Assembly (NCBI GenBank): GCA_002441445.1
Contig: DJWC01000098.1
Span: 847 to 8,783, forward strand
Source of the DNA: Pusillimonas sp. UBA6240
GTDB taxonomy: Bacteria; Pseudomonadota; Gammaproteobacteria; Burkholderiales; Burkholderiaceae_B
Direction of reading: 5' to 3'
DNA length: 7,937 bases
Part shown: piece after piece, positions 6,644-7,937 of the stretch
Numbering within the stretch: the first letter of the stretch is position 1
Layout: every line of letters starts with the position of its first letter
Notes under the pieces: model-generated
Seen by the model: the letters and a program-made list of their open reading frames with translations, nothing else
Told to the model about the DNA's origin: nothing
Databases searched by the model: none
Program-made: the position numbers and the translations under genes

Positions 6644-6918
6644 ACCGCCGGACCGTTCCGCGCCGGCTTGTTTCTTGCGGCGGCCCGCTGTCCGTGCCAA
6701 GCCGCTACACGTGTCGGCCCGCTCTTGGGCTGGTCCGCTTTCTGTGTCGGCTGTCTCCTGTATCAACCTGTCTTCTATATCAATGCTTCCTATATCAGCC
6801 GCCCTATATCAGCCGCCCTGTATCGGCCGCTTCTTGTATCGACATATTTCCTGTATCGGCCCGTTTCCTGTGTCGGCCTGCCCTCTGCGTTCGTTCGCAT
6901 CCTGTGCCAGCCCTTCCG
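6644..6918. repeat. Degenerate non-coding tandem array, period 14-17 bp
   Basis: About 17 units follow one another with starts near 6644, 6659, 6676, 6693, 6710, 6726, 6743, 6759, 6776, 6791, 6805, 6819, 6835, 6852, 6869, 6886 and 6903. The consensus is close to TGTATCGGCCGCTTCC; typical units are TATATCAGCCGCCC (6791 and 6805, identical), TGTATCGGCCGCTTCT (6819) and TGTATCGGCCCGTTTCC (6852). Because unit lengths vary without a multiple of three, no single reading frame follows the repeat, so it is most likely non-coding. The core CGGCCGC is shared with the mazE array. It lies directly upstream of the mazEF control region. Confidence 0.75.
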
Positions 6919-7270
6919 CGCCGCGGGCGGCCTGTGAAGCCCGGCATGCCGCCGGCGCGGACCGACGGCACTCATCGAGGATAAGGCCGTCGCGTACGGG
7001 ACGCATAAGGCCGCCGCCCTCCGGAGGCGCGTTGAATTCCGGGATTTCTTTGAGCGCGCGCAACGACGGCCTGGATGAGAAAGGCCAGCATGATCACTTT
7101 GAAGAGGGCCGATAAAGAAGGGCCAACATGATCACCCTGACGCTGGATTTCGGATTTCCTGGCTCAGCGCCTGGCGCAATGCGGCGCCGGCGGGCGGGCA
7201 GGCCGTTTGCTATGGCGCCCCCAGGCGGGATTCTTTACGGCGCCCGAGACCCCGAAAGCGCCGGCGGCGG
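6919..7270. other. Stretch without a convincing gene, with short direct repeats
   Basis: I see no recognisable protein here. Two copies of ATAAGGCCG stand 24 bp apart (6981 and 7005). Two 20-bp copies sharing 17 bases (7083-7102 and 7121-7140) each contain CATGATCAC after a purine-rich sequence. They start two tiny overlapping frames: a 13-codon one (7090-7131) and a 66-codon one (7128-7328). The latter resembles no family I know and runs through the clpB promoter, so I do not call it a gene. Confidence 0.4.
7083..7140 (+). repeat. Imperfect direct repeat with duplicated start-codon context
   Basis: GGCCAGCATGATCAC (7083-7097) is repeated as GGCCAACATGATCAC (7121-7135), and over 20 bases the two copies agree at 17. 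Each begins just after a purine-rich GAAAG or GAAG run that could serve as a ribosome binding site. Confidence 0.8.
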
Positions 7271-7300
7271 CTTGAAATATCGGCTTCCGTCCGCACATAT
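7271..7300 (+). promoter_or_regulatory. Sigma-32-type heat-shock promoter for clpB
   Basis: CTTGAAA at 7271-7277 is an exact match to the sigma-32 -35 element. After 15 bases follows GCACATAT (7293-7300), which agrees with the -10 consensus CCCCATNT at five of the seven fixed positions. Transcription would start near 7306-7308, giving a leader of about 37 bases. The position upstream of a classical heat-shock gene supports it. Confidence 0.75.
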
Positions 7301-7343
7301 CCATTATTCGAGCACGTGCTCTCTTTAATTCCCCTGGACGACT

Positions 7344-7937
7344 ATGCGATTCGACAAACTTACAACCAAATTCCAGCAGGCCATCGCCGATGCGCAAAGC
7401 CTGGCGGTGAAACACGACAACCCTTATATCGAACCCGCGCACGTACTGGCGGCCCTGCTGGCCGACAGCGACAGCGGCGCGGGCAGCCTGCTGGCGCGCG
7501 CCGGCGTGGCGGTCAACCGCCTGGGCCCGGCCCTGAACAACCTCATCGACGGGCTGCCGCAAGTGCAGGGCTCCGAAGGCAACATCCAGATCAGCCGCGA
7601 TCTGCAGGCAGTGTTCGCGCGCACCGACAAAGAGGCCTCCAATCGGGGCGACTCTTATATCGCCAGCGAGCTCTTCCTGCTGGCGCTGGCCGACGACAAA
7701 GGCGAAGTCGGCCGCATCCTGCGCGAAGCCGGCCTGCAGCGCAAGGCGCTGGAAACCGCGATCGAAGCCGTGCGCGGGGGCGCATCCGTAACGGGCGCCG
7801 AAGACGAGTCCAATCGCGAAGCCCTGTCCAAATATACGACCGACCTGACCGAAAGGGCGCGCCAGGGCAAGCTGGATCCCGTCATTGGACGCGACGACGA
7901 AATCCGCCGCAGCATCCAGATCCTGCAGCGCCGCACC
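7344..7937 (+). CDS. clpB: ATP-dependent disaggregase chaperone ClpB, N-terminal part
   Basis: These 198 codons, open at the window end, encode the start of ClpB, the hexameric AAA+ chaperone that with DnaK pulls apart heat-aggregated proteins in the cytoplasm. The protein begins MRFDKLTTKFQQAIADAQSLA, and residues about 1-145 form the Clp N-domain made of two similar repeats (HDNPYIEPAHVLAALL and RGDSYIASELFLLAL). Next comes the linker and the entry into the first nucleotide-binding domain, SKYTTDLTERARQGKLDPVIGRDDEIRRSIQILQRRT, nearly the same as E. coli ClpB. The Walker A site lies just past the edge. Only a weak GGA-type ribosome binding site precedes the ATG. A sigma-32-like promoter lies 44 bases upstream. 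Nothing suggests disruption. Confidence 0.97.
   Translation, partial: MRFDKLTTKFQQAIADAQSLAVKHDNPYIEPAHVLAALLADSDSGAGSLLARAGVAVNRLGPALNNLIDGLPQVQGSEGNIQISRDLQAVFARTDKEASNRGDSYIASELFLLALADDKGEVGRILREAGLQRKALETAIEAVRGGASVTGAEDESNREALSKYTTDLTERARQGKLDPVIGRDDEIRRSIQILQRRT

Noticed and set aside
6644..6918. CRISPR array
   Set aside because: There are no identical repeats of about 24-40 bases with equal-length unique spacers; the units abut one another and are degenerate, and no cas genes are present.
6610..7115. Plus-strand frames through the upstream array (6610-6984, 6675-7115)
   Set aside because: The repeat has variable unit length (14-17 bp), so no frame follows it; no ribosome binding site and no family resemblance are seen.

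Overview
The window looks like chromosomal DNA of a GC-rich betaproteobacterium, most likely of the Bordetella/Achromobacter (Alcaligenaceae) type. I infer this from the codon use, the gene order ccoO-ccoQ-ccoP-ccoG-fixH followed by a convergent fnr gene, and the protein sequences. The exact genus cannot be fixed by eye.

Region 1 (1-3693, plus strand) is the 3' part of a cbb3-type cytochrome c oxidase operon: the end of ccoO, then ccoQ, ccoP, ccoG and a short FixH/CcoH-like gene. Junctions overlap or are nearly contiguous. A small two-helix membrane protein gene with its own ribosome binding site follows after 223 bp. These genes serve high-affinity, low-oxygen respiration: CcoO and CcoP carry electrons through c-type hemes, CcoQ is a small accessory subunit, and CcoG and FixH help make the copper centre and assemble the complex.

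Region 2 (3713-5536, minus strand) holds two regulators. One is an Fnr-type oxygen sensor with four cluster cysteines and a perfect FNR box in its own upstream region. The other is a LysR-type regulator. Fnr next to the cbb3 genes fits a low-oxygen respiratory control locus.

Region 3 (about 5760-6920, minus strand) is a mazEF toxin-antitoxin pair and the unusual part of the window. The antitoxin keeps a normal MazE domain for 71 residues, but its remaining 80 residues are exactly 16 tandem five-residue units, encoded by an in-register 15-bp DNA array. Upstream of mazE lies a second, non-coding array of about 17 units with a similar core, whose period drifts between 14 and 17 bp. Strict period inside the gene and drift outside suggest the tail is translated and held in frame by selection.

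Region 4 (about 6920-7937, plus strand) is a poorly coding stretch with short direct repeats, then a sigma-32-like heat-shock promoter and the first 198 codons of clpB, which runs off the window end.
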